64,000 nt of DNA from Bradyrhizobium erythrophlei. GTDB taxonomy: Bacteria; Pseudomonadota; Alphaproteobacteria; Rhizobiales; Xanthobacteraceae. The stretch's first letter is position 1. Each line of letters begins with the position of its first letter. Below are positions 17,542-27,600 of this stretch, in pieces. The DNA lies in the NCBI GenBank assembly GCA_900129675.1, contig FSRD01000001.1, positions 4,577,501 to 4,641,500 of the forward strand, given 5' to 3'. Both the position numbers and the translations under genes were made by a program. The notes beneath the pieces are model-generated. The model saw only the letters and a program-made list of their open reading frames with translations. It was not told where the DNA came from and did no database searches.

Positions 17542-18235
17542 GTGAAGCCGGAGACTGTCGTCCGTTGGCATCGTGCCGGGTTCAGATCGTACTGGCGCTG
17601 GAAATCACGATCTTGTTCCGGCCGACCGACGGTTGCGGTCGAAATACGATGGCTGATCCGCGAGATGAGCATTGCCAATCCGCTGTGGGGAGCGCCTCGG
17701 ATCCATGGCGAGTTGCTTAAGCTCGGCATCGAGATCGGCCAGACCAGCGTCGCCAAATACATGGTCAGGCGAAGACACCCGCCGTCCCAAGGCTGGAGAA
17801 CCTTTATCCGCAATCATGCCGACGGCATCGCGGCGATGGATCTGTTCGTCGTGCCGACAATCTCGTTTCGCCTGCTCTATGGATTTCTGATCATGGGGCA
17901 CGGCCGGCGACATATTCTGTGGTTTGGCGTCACAGCGCATCCGACCGCAGAATGGATCGCAAATCAGGTCACGGAAGCATGCGGGTGGGAACAGGCTCCT
18001 TGCTATCTCATTCGTGACCGGGACGGGGCCTATGGTGAGGTCTTTATCCGCAGACTCCGATCGAGAGGCATTCGCGACCGGCCAACATCGCCGAGCTGAT
18101 CGGTTCGACCCGACGGGAATGCGTTGACCACGTCATTGTATTCAGCGAACAGCTCGCGCTGGGCACATTCTTTGTCGCCCAATCTTAGGCGGACTCCACC
18201 ACCGATACGCCCGGATTTAATTTACGACAGGCACA
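17542..18235 (+). pseudogene. Integrase-core (DDE) transposase remnant
   Basis: The frame begins partway into the protein (VKPETVVRWHRAGFRSYWRW) and runs through GAPRIHGELLKLGIEIGQTS, the first catalytic Asp region ADGIAAMDLFVVPTISFRLL, and CYLIRDRDGAYGEVFIRRLR. It then breaks near 18075; the remaining LIGSIRRECLDHVIVF-like and LGGLHHRYARI-like parts appear with frame breaks and a large internal loss. Homologous pieces occur at 55086-55717, 55753-55887 and 58076-58470. The 3' end of the element at about 18235 has overwritten the end of the minus-strand gene at 18185-18643. Confidence 0.85.
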
Positions 18236-18643
18236 CCTAACTGCCAACGTTTCACGGACATGGGTCGGGACTGAGGGGCTCCCGTCACTCGCATCGGCAT
18301 GCTCGGACAATGACGCGGGCGGCTGCCGTATAGCATCGGCCACATCGGAGCTGAGCGGCGAGGGGACTGTAATCTCCTTGCCTGGGAGCATAGGCAGGAA
18401 ACCGGGCTGGCTGGCATCGATGACAACTGCTTCCGGTCCCTTCAGCGCGGAGGCGATCCGGATCGGCGGAAGCCGAGAGTGCGATTCGATGAGCTTGCTT
18501 GGCGGGCGCGCGGGCAGCAGGGAATTGGCTGCAAAGAGGAGCACGAGCAACGCTCCGCCGACCCACAGAAAGTAACCCCGCGCGGGAACTTGAGTATCGA
18601 CTGAGCCGCGCGCACGGATTGACAAAGCGGATGTTCTGCTCAC
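18185..18643 (-). CDS. Membrane-anchored hypothetical protein with IS-derived C-terminus
   Basis: A 152-residue protein from a GTG at 18643 preceded by GGGAG. It has one membrane segment near residues 20-38 (GYFLWVGGALLVLLFAANSL) and a periplasmic part containing LPPIRIASALKGPEAVVIDA, seen in Bradyrhizobium hypothetical proteins. The final ~20 residues (RCACRKLNPGVSVVESA) are encoded by the end of the neighbouring DDE insertion sequence, so the native C-terminus has been lost. Function unknown. Confidence 0.5.
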   Translation of the reverse strand: MSRTSALSIRARGSVDTQVPARGYFLWVGGALLVLLFAANSLLPARPPSKLIESHSRLPPIRIASALKGPEAVVIDASQPGFLPMLPGKEITVPSPLSSDVADAIRQPPASLSEHADASDGSPSVPTHVRETLAVRCACRKLNPGVSVVESA

Positions 18644-18971
18644 AGCGCCCAGCTCCCGCGCTGAAGTCCCTTCGGCGCGATCCAGGAGCGCTCGCCGACT
18701 GTTCGGCCTGATGTGGATGGCATGTATTGCTTCCGTTTCGATTTCAGATGGAGCTTGGCGTCGAGATGGCGGCGCTTGTCCCGCCAATCGCATGGACTGT
18801 AGTTCGTGGCGCGCACTGTGCGCTATTCGGCCGGGTAAAGCTGGACGCCTCTGCGCACGAACTCCGACTGAATTATGTTGAAGGCGCATTCAACGGGCAC
18901 GAGCCAGACGTTGACCGAATAGATGATGCAATTGCGAGCGAGGAGAAGGGCTGACGTCATGGAGTGGCCCT
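18644..18971. other. Intergenic region without a supported gene
   Basis: Some 330 bases with short open frames on both strands, none with a ribosome site or recognisable protein. It separates the IS-damaged membrane protein gene from a small minus-strand membrane protein gene. Confidence 0.35.
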
Positions 18972-19178
18972 CTACCGCTGGGCTTGCCGCTTGATCGGCA
19001 CCGCCTCTCGATCGATGAACCCGTGCAGCCAGGCAAGCAAGGATATCGTAACGCCCTGCAGCAAGCTCAGGCCCACGAGAGACAGGGCCACGACCCGGTT
19101 CACGGATGCGAGCGCAAGCCCCGGCCACGGATTTTCCTTCGCGAGCGACCACAAAAGCGTTGACATCCTCCGCTGCAT
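18972..19178 (-). CDS. Small membrane protein
   Basis: A 68-residue protein with one long hydrophobic stretch (VVALSLVGLSLLQGVTISLL) that could form one or two helices, flanked by charged ends. Its start lies 7 bp from the TetR operator-like palindrome at 19185-19200, so a minus-strand promoter there would be under the same control as the divergent genes. No family recognised. Confidence 0.4.
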   Translation of the reverse strand: MQRRMSTLLWSLAKENPWPGLALASVNRVVALSLVGLSLLQGVTISLLAWLHGFIDREAVPIKRQAQR

Positions 19179-19187
19179 AAATATACT
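19160..19187 (+). promoter_or_regulatory. Sigma-70-like promoter overlapping the operator
   Basis: TTGACA (19160-19165) and TATACT (19182-19187) with a 16-bp spacer. The -10 element overlaps the operator palindrome, so binding there should block it. It would transcribe 19343-20600. Confidence 0.5.
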
Positions 19188-19200
19188 ATACCGTATATTT
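19185..19200. promoter_or_regulatory. TetR operator-like site 1
   Basis: ACTATACCGTATATTT. The same palindromic core (TATAC-GTATA) recurs at 21490-21505 (inverted) and 28607-28622. It is located between the small membrane gene (minus) and the operon starting at 19343 (plus). Confidence 0.65.
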
Positions 19201-19342
19201 CATATACCTCCGAGTCTGAGGGATGTGTCAAGAGCGAAGACTCACAAGCGCGTGTTCAGACTGTTTGAAGGGCGGGGCTCGGAGCGTGACGCTGCATTTG
19301 TCCGTTCGAACGAGCGATGCTCAATAGAAGAAGGGATTCGAT

Positions 19343-19630
19343 ATGTTTAAGTACACATTTGTCGTCATGCTGGCGGCTTTGTTCGGCAATGGGGCCGCCT
19401 TGGCTCAGGAGAACCGCGGCACTTCCGAGCAGAGGGCCGCATGCGCGCCCGATGCCTTCCGGCTATGCGCGAGCTACATTCCTGACGCCTCGAATGTGGA
19501 GGCCTGTCTCAGGCAAAGAAAATCAGACCTGAGCGATGCTTGCAGAGCCGTCTTCGAGCACGCTGCGGCCACTGCTTCGGTCGGGACCACGGGATCGCTC
19601 CGATACCGCGGCGCAAGAGATGAGGAATGA
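19343..19630 (+). CDS. Small exported cysteine-containing protein
   Basis: A 95-residue protein with a signal peptide (MFKYTFVVMLAALFGNGAAL, cleavage after ALA) and a mature part with three or four cysteines (RAACAPDAFRLCASYIPDAS, VEACLRQRKSDLSDACRAVF). The pattern resembles the short cysteine-rich periplasmic proteins common in Bradyrhizobium. It is first in a run of three genes behind operator-like site 1. Function unknown. Confidence 0.6.
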   Translation: MFKYTFVVMLAALFGNGAALAQENRGTSEQRAACAPDAFRLCASYIPDASNVEACLRQRKSDLSDACRAVFEHAAATASVGTTGSLRYRGARDEE

Positions 19631-19634
19631 TCGC

Positions 19635-20072
19635 ATGAACACGATGTATGCTCCCGCTTTCGCCGCGTTCGGGGGCTCGGCCTTCGGAGCGATCTCCACG
19701 ATCGTAACTGGATGGGTGACTCGGCGCCGCAGGCTTCGCGAGCGCCACTATGCCCGGTCGATTTCCAAACGCGAGCGGATCTATCGAAGCTTCATCGAAG
19801 AAGCCTCCCGACTCTACGCCGACGCACTCGTCAGCGACAAATCCGAGATTCCGCAACTGGTCAATCTGTATGCGCTCGTCGGGCGGATGAGGATTCTGTC
19901 CAGCGATGAAGTGGTTCAAGCCGCCGAACGGGCAGGTCGCCTGATCATTGAAACCTACCTGTCGCCGAACCCCGAACTTGTCGATTTGCCAGAGCTCATG
20001 GAGGAAATGGATCCCTTGCGTCACTTCGGCGAAACCTGCCGGCGTGAATTGCATACGACCCCATCTCGCTGA
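19635..20072 (+). CDS. Hypothetical protein with N-terminal membrane anchor
   Basis: A 145-residue protein from ATG 19635, 4 bp after the stop of the preceding gene and behind GAGGA. Residues about 5-26 (YAPAFAAFGGSAFGAISTIV) are hydrophobic, then a basic stretch TRRRRLRERHYARSISKRER and a helical soluble region. This gives a topology of one membrane helix with a cytoplasmic domain. It is likely cotranscribed with 19343 and the broken TetR at 20084. Family not recognised. Confidence 0.5.
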   Translation: MNTMYAPAFAAFGGSAFGAISTIVTGWVTRRRRLRERHYARSISKRERIYRSFIEEASRLYADALVSDKSEIPQLVNLYALVGRMRILSSDEVVQAAERAGRLIIETYLSPNPELVDLPELMEEMDPLRHFGETCRRELHTTPSR

Positions 20073-20083
20073 GGTCGCAAGCG

Positions 20084-20672
20084 ATGCAGAAGCGGATGCG
20101 CCAAGCCGGATGGACGTGCAATCGTTGGCGGATCGTACAAGCGGCGATCCGATTGCACCGCGAGATCGGTTACAGGAAGACCACCGTCGCCGATATCGCT
20201 CGCGGGGCGGCGATGTCGCCCGCTAACGTCTACCGCTTCTTCGCTTCAAAGCAGGCGATCGAAGAGGTGGTCGTAGCGGATCTGTTCGAACACGTCTCTA
20301 CGTCCGCAACGCTTGCGGCTCGCGGCGGCTCCGCTCTTGAGCGTCTAACGACTGCTTTGAGGGCAATCTCGCAGCTGCACGAACATCTGCTGGAGAACGA
20401 CAGCAAACAACACGAATTGGTCGCTGCGGCAGTACGCGAGAATTGGACGGTCGCCCTGTCTTACACAGACCGGATTCGGGGGCTTGTGCGGGCGACCATT
20501 GCTGCGGGACAGGCGAGGGGAGCTACGACCGGGAAGTTCGATGGCGATGACCTGTTGCCTCCTTGAAGCAATAGACGGGTAGCTCAATCCGTCGCGGATC
20601 AATGCGGCTACCGTTCGGCCCACGTTTGATGAGATGATGGAGTTCTGCGCAGGCGCCCTGCGTCATGTACCG
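20084..20672 (+). pseudogene. TetR/AcrR-family regulator with broken C-terminus
   Basis: The N-terminal helix-turn-helix is intact (IVQAAIRLHREIGYRKTTVA, DIARGAAMSPANVYRFFASK) and the ligand domain continues to FDGDDLLPP, where the frame stops at 20566 (160 residues). The expected last part, INAATVRPTFDEMMEFCAGA, is found beyond in another frame up to about 20660, also interrupted by a TAG. So the gene has a frameshift plus a nonsense change. The truncated product could still bind DNA but would dimerise poorly. Confidence 0.75.
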
Positions 20673-20751
20673 TGGGGTCGGTCGATTGACCTGGCCGCCG
20701 ACTTACGTCCTCAAGCCGTGGCGCAAGGATAACAAGCGGGGTCTGGCTGAT

Positions 20752-21417
20752 TTACGGCCGCCAGTCTGCCTCACAAGCCGCGAGAAAAAAATTGACCCGT
20801 TCGTGCAAGAACGTCGGCAGCTCTTTTCTGAGATCCTTCAGTTCCTCGCCCATCAGAGATCTCATAAGCATCGGAAGCAGAATGAGATCCATGAACATCT
20901 GCGCGGTCGCAACGCTCCGCTTTGCGCTGAATGGCCCTTTTGATGAGCGCGCGATCCTCTGCGTTGCCTCGTTCAAGAGTTGAGAAACTGCCCCAGCCGC
21001 GCGGTCGCGCGCCGCGTCGTGAACATTTCGGCTCAACTCGGGAAATCGCCGCGACTCGGCGATCGTCGCGCGCGTGAGGTCCAACGTGTCCTCGACGAAT
21101 CTCTCCACGATCTCGATGCCGAGATTGGTGAGCTTTTCCTGGATGGTACGGCCTGCCGGCGTGAACCCGTCGAAATCTGTCAATCCGTTGATGGTCCGGG
21201 CCACCACAGCCACGAACAGCGCTTCCTTGCCGGGGAAATAGGCATAGATGGTCGGTTTGCTCGCAGGGGCCAACTCGGAGATATCGTCGATGCTGGCACT
21301 CCGAAATCCTTTCTCGAGAAAGAGCTGCTGGGCTGCATCGAGAATCCGCGCCTGGGCGTCGCTGGCAAGGTCCTTGGGCGGCCTGCCGCGTTTCGGGCTT
21401 TTGTCCTTTGCCATCAT
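20752..21417 (-). CDS. TetR/AcrR-family transcriptional regulator
   Basis: 221 residues from ATG 21417 (or 21414), behind GGAGA. The basic leader KDKSPKRGRPPKDLASDAQA leads into a TetR helix-turn-helix (ILDAAQQLFLEKGFRSASID, ASKPTIYAYFPGKEALFVAV). The C-terminal ligand domain is complete, with an AcrR-like end. It is divergent from the kinase/RND operon, and operator-like site 2 lies between them, so it is the most likely ligand of all three sites and the repressor of the pump. Confidence 0.88.
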   Translation of the reverse strand: MMAKDKSPKRGRPPKDLASDAQARILDAAQQLFLEKGFRSASIDDISELAPASKPTIYAYFPGKEALFVAVVARTINGLTDFDGFTPAGRTIQEKLTNLGIEIVERFVEDTLDLTRATIAESRRFPELSRNVHDAARDRAAGAVSQLLNEATQRIARSSKGPFSAKRSVATAQMFMDLILLPMLMRSLMGEELKDLRKELPTFLHERVNFFLAACEADWRP

Positions 21418-21489
21418 CGTCTCCAATCTCGAGTTTGTGCGCGCATAGATCCCGCTTGACATGCTCAGAAGGAAAATGCAATAAAAAGA

Positions 21490-21505
21490 AAATATACCGT
21501 ATAGT
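21490..21505. promoter_or_regulatory. TetR operator-like site 2
   Basis: AAATATACCGTATAGT, the reverse complement of the site 1/site 3 pattern ACTATACsGTATATT. It lies between the divergent tetR start (21417) and the kinase-RND operon. Confidence 0.65.
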
Positions 21506-21604
21506 GTATTTATGGTGGTCGCAGACCGGCTTGGATTGCAGGGCCTGCGACAGCTCATCCGGATGAACGGCCGCCGCTCGCCGGCACAACCTGAGGAGAT
21601 CGTC

Positions 21605-22474
21605 GTGACTGTGTGCAGGCCGGATTCGCCAATTGTGGAGCAGGGCATTCTGCTGCGCGAATTGAATCACCGGATCAATAGTGGGCTCGCCTCGGCGATC
21701 AACCTGGTATCGGCCGCGGCCGTCCGGGTTGAGGGGCCTGAGGCCAAGCGCGCCTTAAGCGACGTGGTCGAACTGTTGCATGGTTATGCCGATGTGCAAC
21801 AGGCGCTCGCAATGCCCAAGGGCAAGGCGCTGATCGACGCCGCGACATACATCCGCATGATGGGGTGCGCCATGCGCCGTTCGTTGCTGGATCGAATGAA
21901 TATCCGGCTGGCACTCGCAACCGAATCTCTTCCGCTCGAATCAGCGCGATGCCGGCGGCTCGGATTGATCGTTCACGGGCTCGTAACCAATGCCGCGAAG
22001 CATGCGTGCTTCGAGGCGCGGTCCGGAGAGATCAGGGTCAAATTGACACGGGCCGGCGCGCTGGTGAATTGCGTCGTCCTGGACAATGGGTCGCGGTCGG
22101 CACGGGGCGCCGCGGGGCGCGGACTTCGGCTCAGCAATGATCTTGCCAAGAATCTCGGCGGCCGGGTCGAGCACGGCTCCGGCAATGAATTCACGTCGGT
22201 CGTTCTCTCGTTTCCGCTGTCAGAGCGTGAGCGGCAGGCGAACTCTGCGATCGCGAAGCGCCGCATCAGACGGTCGCCTCGCCGGCCAAAAGTCAACCCA
22301 TCCGATGCCTCGGTGCTTTACCCAGGGGCAATCTCCCCGGATTGGAGCAGCCGCCTCGTTGCAACACGACCGGATCCAATTCGGTCTCGTGGAGCCCAGC
22401 CGGTATCTGCCCGTCCAGCGGCGGATGTGCTGGGCGAGTTGTTGTCACCCTGCCACCGCATGGACGTGTCATGA
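21605..22474 (+). CDS. HisKA_2/HWE-type sensor histidine kinase-like protein
   Basis: 289 residues if it starts at GTG 21605, which has GAGGAG 6 bp upstream; ATG 21512 directly beside the operator would be nearly leaderless. The phosphoacceptor region is LLRELNHRINSGLASAINLV (H in ELNHR), the HATPase N-box is HGLVTNAAKHACF, and a G-box-like GRGLRLSNDLAKNLGGRVEH follows. There is no transmembrane or PAS input domain. Its stop overlaps the ATG of the first RND adaptor (ATGA), so it is translationally coupled to the pump. The C-terminal 80 residues are low in structure. No response regulator is nearby. Confidence 0.7.
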   Translation: MTVCRPDSPIVEQGILLRELNHRINSGLASAINLVSAAAVRVEGPEAKRALSDVVELLHGYADVQQALAMPKGKALIDAATYIRMMGCAMRRSLLDRMNIRLALATESLPLESARCRRLGLIVHGLVTNAAKHACFEARSGEIRVKLTRAGALVNCVVLDNGSRSARGAAGRGLRLSNDLAKNLGGRVEHGSGNEFTSVVLSFPLSERERQANSAIAKRRIRRSPRRPKVNPSDASVLYPGAISPDWSSRLVATRPDPIRSRGAQPVSARPAADVLGELLSPCHRMDVS

Positions 22475-23604
22475 AACATCACTCTGCCTACCAAACTGAA
22501 ATCGTTGAAACTGCCCGCAAACGCAAGTTGAGGGGTCCCGGCATCCTGGCGGCCGCGCTTGTCGCAATCGCGCTGAGTGGCTGCAACGATCACGCCGCTG
22601 CTCCCATCACGCGCGCGGCGATCGTACGCACGGAGATCGTGCAGCCGCGGGACCGACAAGCCTCCGTCACCCTGACCGGCGAAATCCAGGCCCGTTTTCG
22701 CGCCGACCTCTCGTTCCGCGTCAGCGGACGTGTGCTTGCACGTTATGTCGATGTCGGCGCCCGCGTCCAGGCTGGCGAAGTCCTGGCTCTGCTCGATCCA
22801 GCGGAGCAGCAGGCCGACGTCGATGCCGCGACAGCGGCGGTGCTGGCCGCAGAATCTCAGCTGCGCGTGGCCAAGGTAACCTTCGAACGGCAGAAGGCGC
22901 TGATCGCAAGCGGTTTTACCACGCGGACGGTCTACGATCAGGCGCAGGAAGGATTGCGAACCGCAGAAGGTGCGCTTGAAGCAGCAAAAGCGGAGTTGGG
23001 AACGTCGAAAGACGCCCTTGGCTATACCGCACTGCGCGCGGAAGCGGCAGGTGTGGTCACCGCGCGCAATCTGGAAGTCGGCCAGGTCATACAGGCCGCG
23101 CAGCCCGTTTTCTCCCTGGCGCAGGACGGGGAACGCGATGCCGTGTTTGACATCTACGAATCCCTCTTGTTTGGCGATCTCGACGATAGCCGCGTATCAC
23201 TCGCGCTTGTCTCCGACACAGGCGTGACGGCGAACGGGCATGTCAGGGAAGTGTCGCCCGCGATTGACGCGAAGAGCGCGACCATCCGCGTCAAGGTTGC
23301 CATCCATGATCCATCGGCAGCGATGACGCTTGGAAGCGCCGTTGCAGGAACCGTCAAAGCGAAAGCCCAGCCGCAGATCGCATTGCCCTGGAGTGCATTG
23401 GCGGCGGCGGGATCGAAGCCTGCGGTTTGGACCGTCGATCCGGCGACCAAAACGGCTGCGCTCAAGCCGGTGACAATCGGCGGTTATGAAGCCCGTGAAG
23501 TGCTGATCGCGGCGGGCCTCCAGCCAGGCGAGCGCGTCGTGATCGATGGCGGCAAGCTGCTGAGCGTTGGCCAAGCCGTGACATATGAGGGAGACCCGTC
23601 ATGA
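22471..23604 (+). CDS. RND efflux periplasmic adaptor 1 (lipoprotein)
   Basis: 377 residues. The signal peptide ends in a lipobox (ALSGC near residue 36), so it should be anchored in the inner membrane facing the periplasm. Then come the membrane-fusion-protein domains: lipoyl half-motif FRVSGRVLARYVDVGARVQA, a coiled-coil hairpin (ADVDAATAAVLAAESQLRVA), the second lipoyl half and a beta-barrel. Start ATG 22471 overlaps the kinase stop. It forms the bridge between pump and outer-membrane channel. A second adaptor follows, which is unusual for one pump. Confidence 0.88.
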   Translation: MKHHSAYQTEIVETARKRKLRGPGILAAALVAIALSGCNDHAAAPITRAAIVRTEIVQPRDRQASVTLTGEIQARFRADLSFRVSGRVLARYVDVGARVQAGEVLALLDPAEQQADVDAATAAVLAAESQLRVAKVTFERQKALIASGFTTRTVYDQAQEGLRTAEGALEAAKAELGTSKDALGYTALRAEAAGVVTARNLEVGQVIQAAQPVFSLAQDGERDAVFDIYESLLFGDLDDSRVSLALVSDTGVTANGHVREVSPAIDAKSATIRVKVAIHDPSAAMTLGSAVAGTVKAKAQPQIALPWSALAAAGSKPAVWTVDPATKTAALKPVTIGGYEAREVLIAAGLQPGERVVIDGGKLLSVGQAVTYEGDPS

Positions 23605-24677
23605 AGAGACGCGCCATGATTGCAACCAGCACTTTTGTGTCCGCGCTGGTGCTGGCTGGATGTCAGCAGGACGCGAAAGCGCCCGAGCCTGTGCGGCCCG
23701 TGCTGTCGATGGTCCTTGAGCCGAGCCGCACGGACGGCATGGTCGCCGTGGGTGTTGTTGAGCCGCAGTACAAGACCAATCTCGCGTTCCGCGTCTTGGG
23801 ACGTCTGACCGGGCGTCCCGTCTCGGTTGGCGACCTCGTCAGCGAAGGACAAACTGTCGGTGTCATCGATCCCACGGCTCTGGAGCTTGCGGTGCGCTCG
23901 GCCAAGGCTGAGCTGACGAAGGCCGAGGCGCAGTTGGCGACTGCAACAGCGACGGAGCAGCGGCAGCGAGCCCTCATCACAACCGAGGCCACCACAAAGC
24001 AGACACTGGACAATGCCGAGCAGGCGCGGGCCGGCGCCACTGCGTCGGTGGCGCACGCACAGGCGAACTTGATCAAGGCGATCGAGCAACGGGGCTATGC
24101 ACAGATCAAGGTCGAATTCGCCGGCGTCGTCACTGCGGTGGGCGCAGAAGTTGGACAGGTGGTCTCTCCTGGCCAAAATGTCGTGACAGTTGCGAGGCCA
24201 GATATCAGGGAGGCGGTGGTCGATATCGGGGAGGATTTCCCGGTGCCGCTTGAAATTGGCTTGCCATTCACAATCGGCTTGCAGCTACTCCCCGCCGTTC
24301 AGATCGAAGGCAAGGTTCGCGAGATCGCCCCGCAGGCAGATCCCATGACGCGCCTACGGCGAGTCCGCATCGCCCTGAACAATCCCCCTGAAAGCTTCCG
24401 CTTGGGCACGACCGTTACGGCGAAGCTTGGAATAGCGCAAAGTCCGACATTGCGCGTTCCCGCCTCAGCGATGCTCGCCAAGGATGGCGCAAATTTCGTC
24501 TGGGTCGTGGATCAGGCTACAAGCACCGTATCGCTGCACAAGGTCGATCTCGCCGGTGCCCCCGCAGATGTCCGCGTCTCCGATGGGCTTCATCCCGGCG
24601 CGCGCATCGTGACCGCCGGAATCCACAGCCTCAAGCAAGGACAACAAGTCCGTATCGAACAGGATCAGACGCCATGA
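23601..24677 (+). CDS. RND efflux periplasmic adaptor 2 (lipoprotein)
   Basis: 358 residues, lipobox LVLAGC near residue 20. The domain order is as in adaptor 1: NLAFRVLGRLTGRPVSVGDL, a hairpin rich in Ala/Glu (AKAELTKAEAQLATATATEQ), VVTAVGAEVGQVVSPGQNVV and a barrel. It shares only family-level similarity with adaptor 1, so this is not a recent duplication. Start and stop overlap neighbours by ATGA on both sides. Two adaptors with one RND pump suggest a hetero-hexameric adaptor ring, as known in MdtABC-type or MexJK-like systems by analogy only. Confidence 0.88.
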   Translation: MKRRAMIATSTFVSALVLAGCQQDAKAPEPVRPVLSMVLEPSRTDGMVAVGVVEPQYKTNLAFRVLGRLTGRPVSVGDLVSEGQTVGVIDPTALELAVRSAKAELTKAEAQLATATATEQRQRALITTEATTKQTLDNAEQARAGATASVAHAQANLIKAIEQRGYAQIKVEFAGVVTAVGAEVGQVVSPGQNVVTVARPDIREAVVDIGEDFPVPLEIGLPFTIGLQLLPAVQIEGKVREIAPQADPMTRLRRVRIALNNPPESFRLGTTVTAKLGIAQSPTLRVPASAMLAKDGANFVWVVDQATSTVSLHKVDLAGAPADVRVSDGLHPGARIVTAGIHSLKQGQQVRIEQDQTP

Positions 24678-27600
24678 AGTCATTCAACCTTTCCGACTGG
24701 GCGCTCCGCCATCGTTCGCTCGTCTGGTATTTCATGATCGCCTTCATGGCGGCGGGCCTCTTTGCCTACCTTCAGCTTGGTCGTCAGGAAGATCCCGACT
24801 TCACCATCAAGACGATGGTGATCCAGGCGCAGTGGCCGGGCGCATCGCCCGAAGAAATGACGCGCCAGGTCACCGACAGGATCGAAAAGAAGCTCGAGGA
24901 GCTGGAATCGCTCGACTACACCAAGAGCGTGACGGTCGCGGGCCAGACCACCGTATTCGTCTATCTGCGAGACACGACAAAGGCGGCTGACGTCAAGCCG
25001 ACCTGGGTCCGCGTCCGCAACATGATCGCGGATATCAAGGGCGAATTCCCGCAAGGCGTCATCGGGCCGGGCTTCAACGATCGCTTCGGCGACGTGTTCG
25101 GTAACATCTACGCCTTCACCAGCGACGGCTTGACCCAGCGTCAGCTGCGCGACGAGGTCGAGGACGTCCGTGCCAAGGTCTTGACCGTGCCGGATGTGGG
25201 TAAGGTCGACATTCTGGGAACGCAGGACGAGGTGATTTATCTCGAATTCTCCACCCGGAAGATCGCCGCCCTTGGCCTCGACGTCCGCTCGATCATGGCC
25301 TCGCTGCAGGGACAAAACGCGGTTGCGCCGTCCGGGGTGTTCCAGGAGGGGTCCGAGCGAATCAGCGTGCGGGTGAACGGCCGGTTCACGTCGGAGGCAA
25401 GCCTGAACGCGGTCAATCTCCGGATCAACGACCGCTTCTTTCCGCTCACTGACGTCGCGACCATCACGCGCGGTTATGCCGATCCGGCCAAGACCTTGTT
25501 CAGGTACAACGGCCAGCCTGCAATCGGGCTTGCCATCGGCATGAAGTCCGGCGCAAACCTGCTTCACTTCGGCAAGGCGCTGAAAGAGCAAATGACGAAG
25601 GTCATTGCCGACCTCCCGATCGGCGTCGGCGTTCACCTGGTCGCCGATCAGCCGGTCGTCGTCGAGCATGCGGTGTCGGGCTTCACCGAAGCGCTGTTTG
25701 AGGCCGTGGTTATTGTTCTCGCCATCAGCTTTCTCAGCTTGGGCATGCGCGCCGGGCTTGTCGTCGCAATTGCGATCCCGCTGGTCCTCGCCATTACCTT
25801 CGTGGTGATGAATTATGCCGGCATTTCATTGCAGAGAATTTCGCTGGGCGCATTGATCATCGCGCTCGGCCTTCTGGTCGATGACGCCATGATTGCCGTC
25901 GAAATGATGGTGGCCCGACTGGAGGTAGGAGATCCCCTCGAAAAGGCGGCGACCCACGTCTATACGTCGACCGCATTTCCCATGCTGACGGGCACGCTGG
26001 TCACCGTCGCAGGCTTCATCCCGATCGGGCTGAACAGCAGCAATGCCGGCGAATTTACCTTCACCCTGTTCGTGGTGATTGCGGTCTCCCTGATCGTGTC
26101 GTGGATCGTCGCGGTGCTGTTCACGCCGCTGCTCGGCGTCACCATCCTGCCCGCAAAGATGAAGGGCCACCATGAGGAGAAGGGCCGGCTGGCGCAGATG
26201 TTCGCCCGCCTGCTGCTCGTCTGCATGCATCACCGCTGGATCACCGTCGGCGTGACGGTTGCAGCCTTCTTCGTCGCGTTGTTCGGCATGACTTTCGTGC
26301 AGCAGCAGTTCTTTCCCTCGTCGGACCGTGACGAGCTGGTGATCGACTGGAATCTCCCCCAGAACGCTTCGATCGCCGACACCAATGCGCAGATGGCGCG
26401 CTTCGAGCGCGAACAGCTGCAGGGCAGTGGCTCCGTCGAGCAGTGGTCGACGTATGTCGGCACCGGCGCGCCGCGGTTCGTGCTGTCGTTCGACGTGCAG
26501 ACGGCCAATGCATGGTTTGGCCAGCAAGTGGTCGTGACCAAGGGCGGCATAAAGGCGCGCGATCTCGTCAAGGCGCAATTCGAGGAATATCTGAGGAAGA
26601 CGTTTCCAGGCACCGACACCTACGTCAAATTGCTTGAGGTCGGCCCACCCGTGGGACGTCCCGTGCAATACCGCGTGAGCGGACCAGATATCGCGAAGGT
26701 CAGAGATCTTTCGCAGGCACTCGCTGGCATCGTCCGGAGCAACCCCGGTCTCGGCAATGTCGTGTTCGACTGGATGGAGCCTGCGCGCGTCGTCAAGGTC
26801 GACGTTCTCCAGGACAAGGCGCGCCAGCTCGGCGTGACGTCGGAAGACATCGCCACGGCAGTGAACTCGGTGCTCGAGGGCACCCCGATCACGCAGGTTC
26901 GCGACAGCATCTATCTCGTCAGTGTCACGGGACGGGCGACCGCGGTCGAGCGCGGCTCGATCGATACGCTCCGAGATCTGCAGTTAACCGGGCAGGGCGG
27001 GCAGTCGGTGCCGCTCGGGGCCGTGGCCAATCTGCGCTACGAAATCGAGCAGCCGACGATCTGGCGCCGCGCGCGCATTCCAACGATTACGCTGAAGGCT
27101 GGCATCGTCACCAGCGTCCAGCCGAAGACAATCATGGACCAGTTGGCGCCGAAGGTGGCGGAATTCACTAAAGAACTGCCGGCGGGGTATTCGGTGGCGA
27201 TCGGCGGCTCCGTGGAGGAGAGCGCCAAGAGCCAGTCGCCGATCGTGGCCGTCGTTCCGCTCATGCTCTTCGTCATGGCCACGGTCCTGATGATTCAGTT
27301 GCAGAGCTTCCATCGCCTGTTTCTGGTGTTTGCGGTCGCGCCGCTTGCCGCGATCGGCGTCGTCATGGCCCTGCTGCCGAGCGGCTCGCCGCTAGGGTTC
27401 GTTGCCATCCTCGGCGTGTTGGCACTCATCGGTATTCTGGTCCGAAACTCCGTGATCCTGATCGTGCAGATCGAGGATCTGAGGAAGGAGGGACGCCAGG
27501 CCTGGGACGCCGTCGTGGAAGCGACCGAGCATCGCATGCGGCCGATCCTGCTGACGGCGGCCGCCGCGAGTCTCGCGCTGATTCCGATCGCGCGCGAGAT

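Noticed and set aside
24680..25669. A 329-codon minus-strand open frame
   Set aside because: Antisense to the RND pump gene, with no ribosome site and shadow-like composition.
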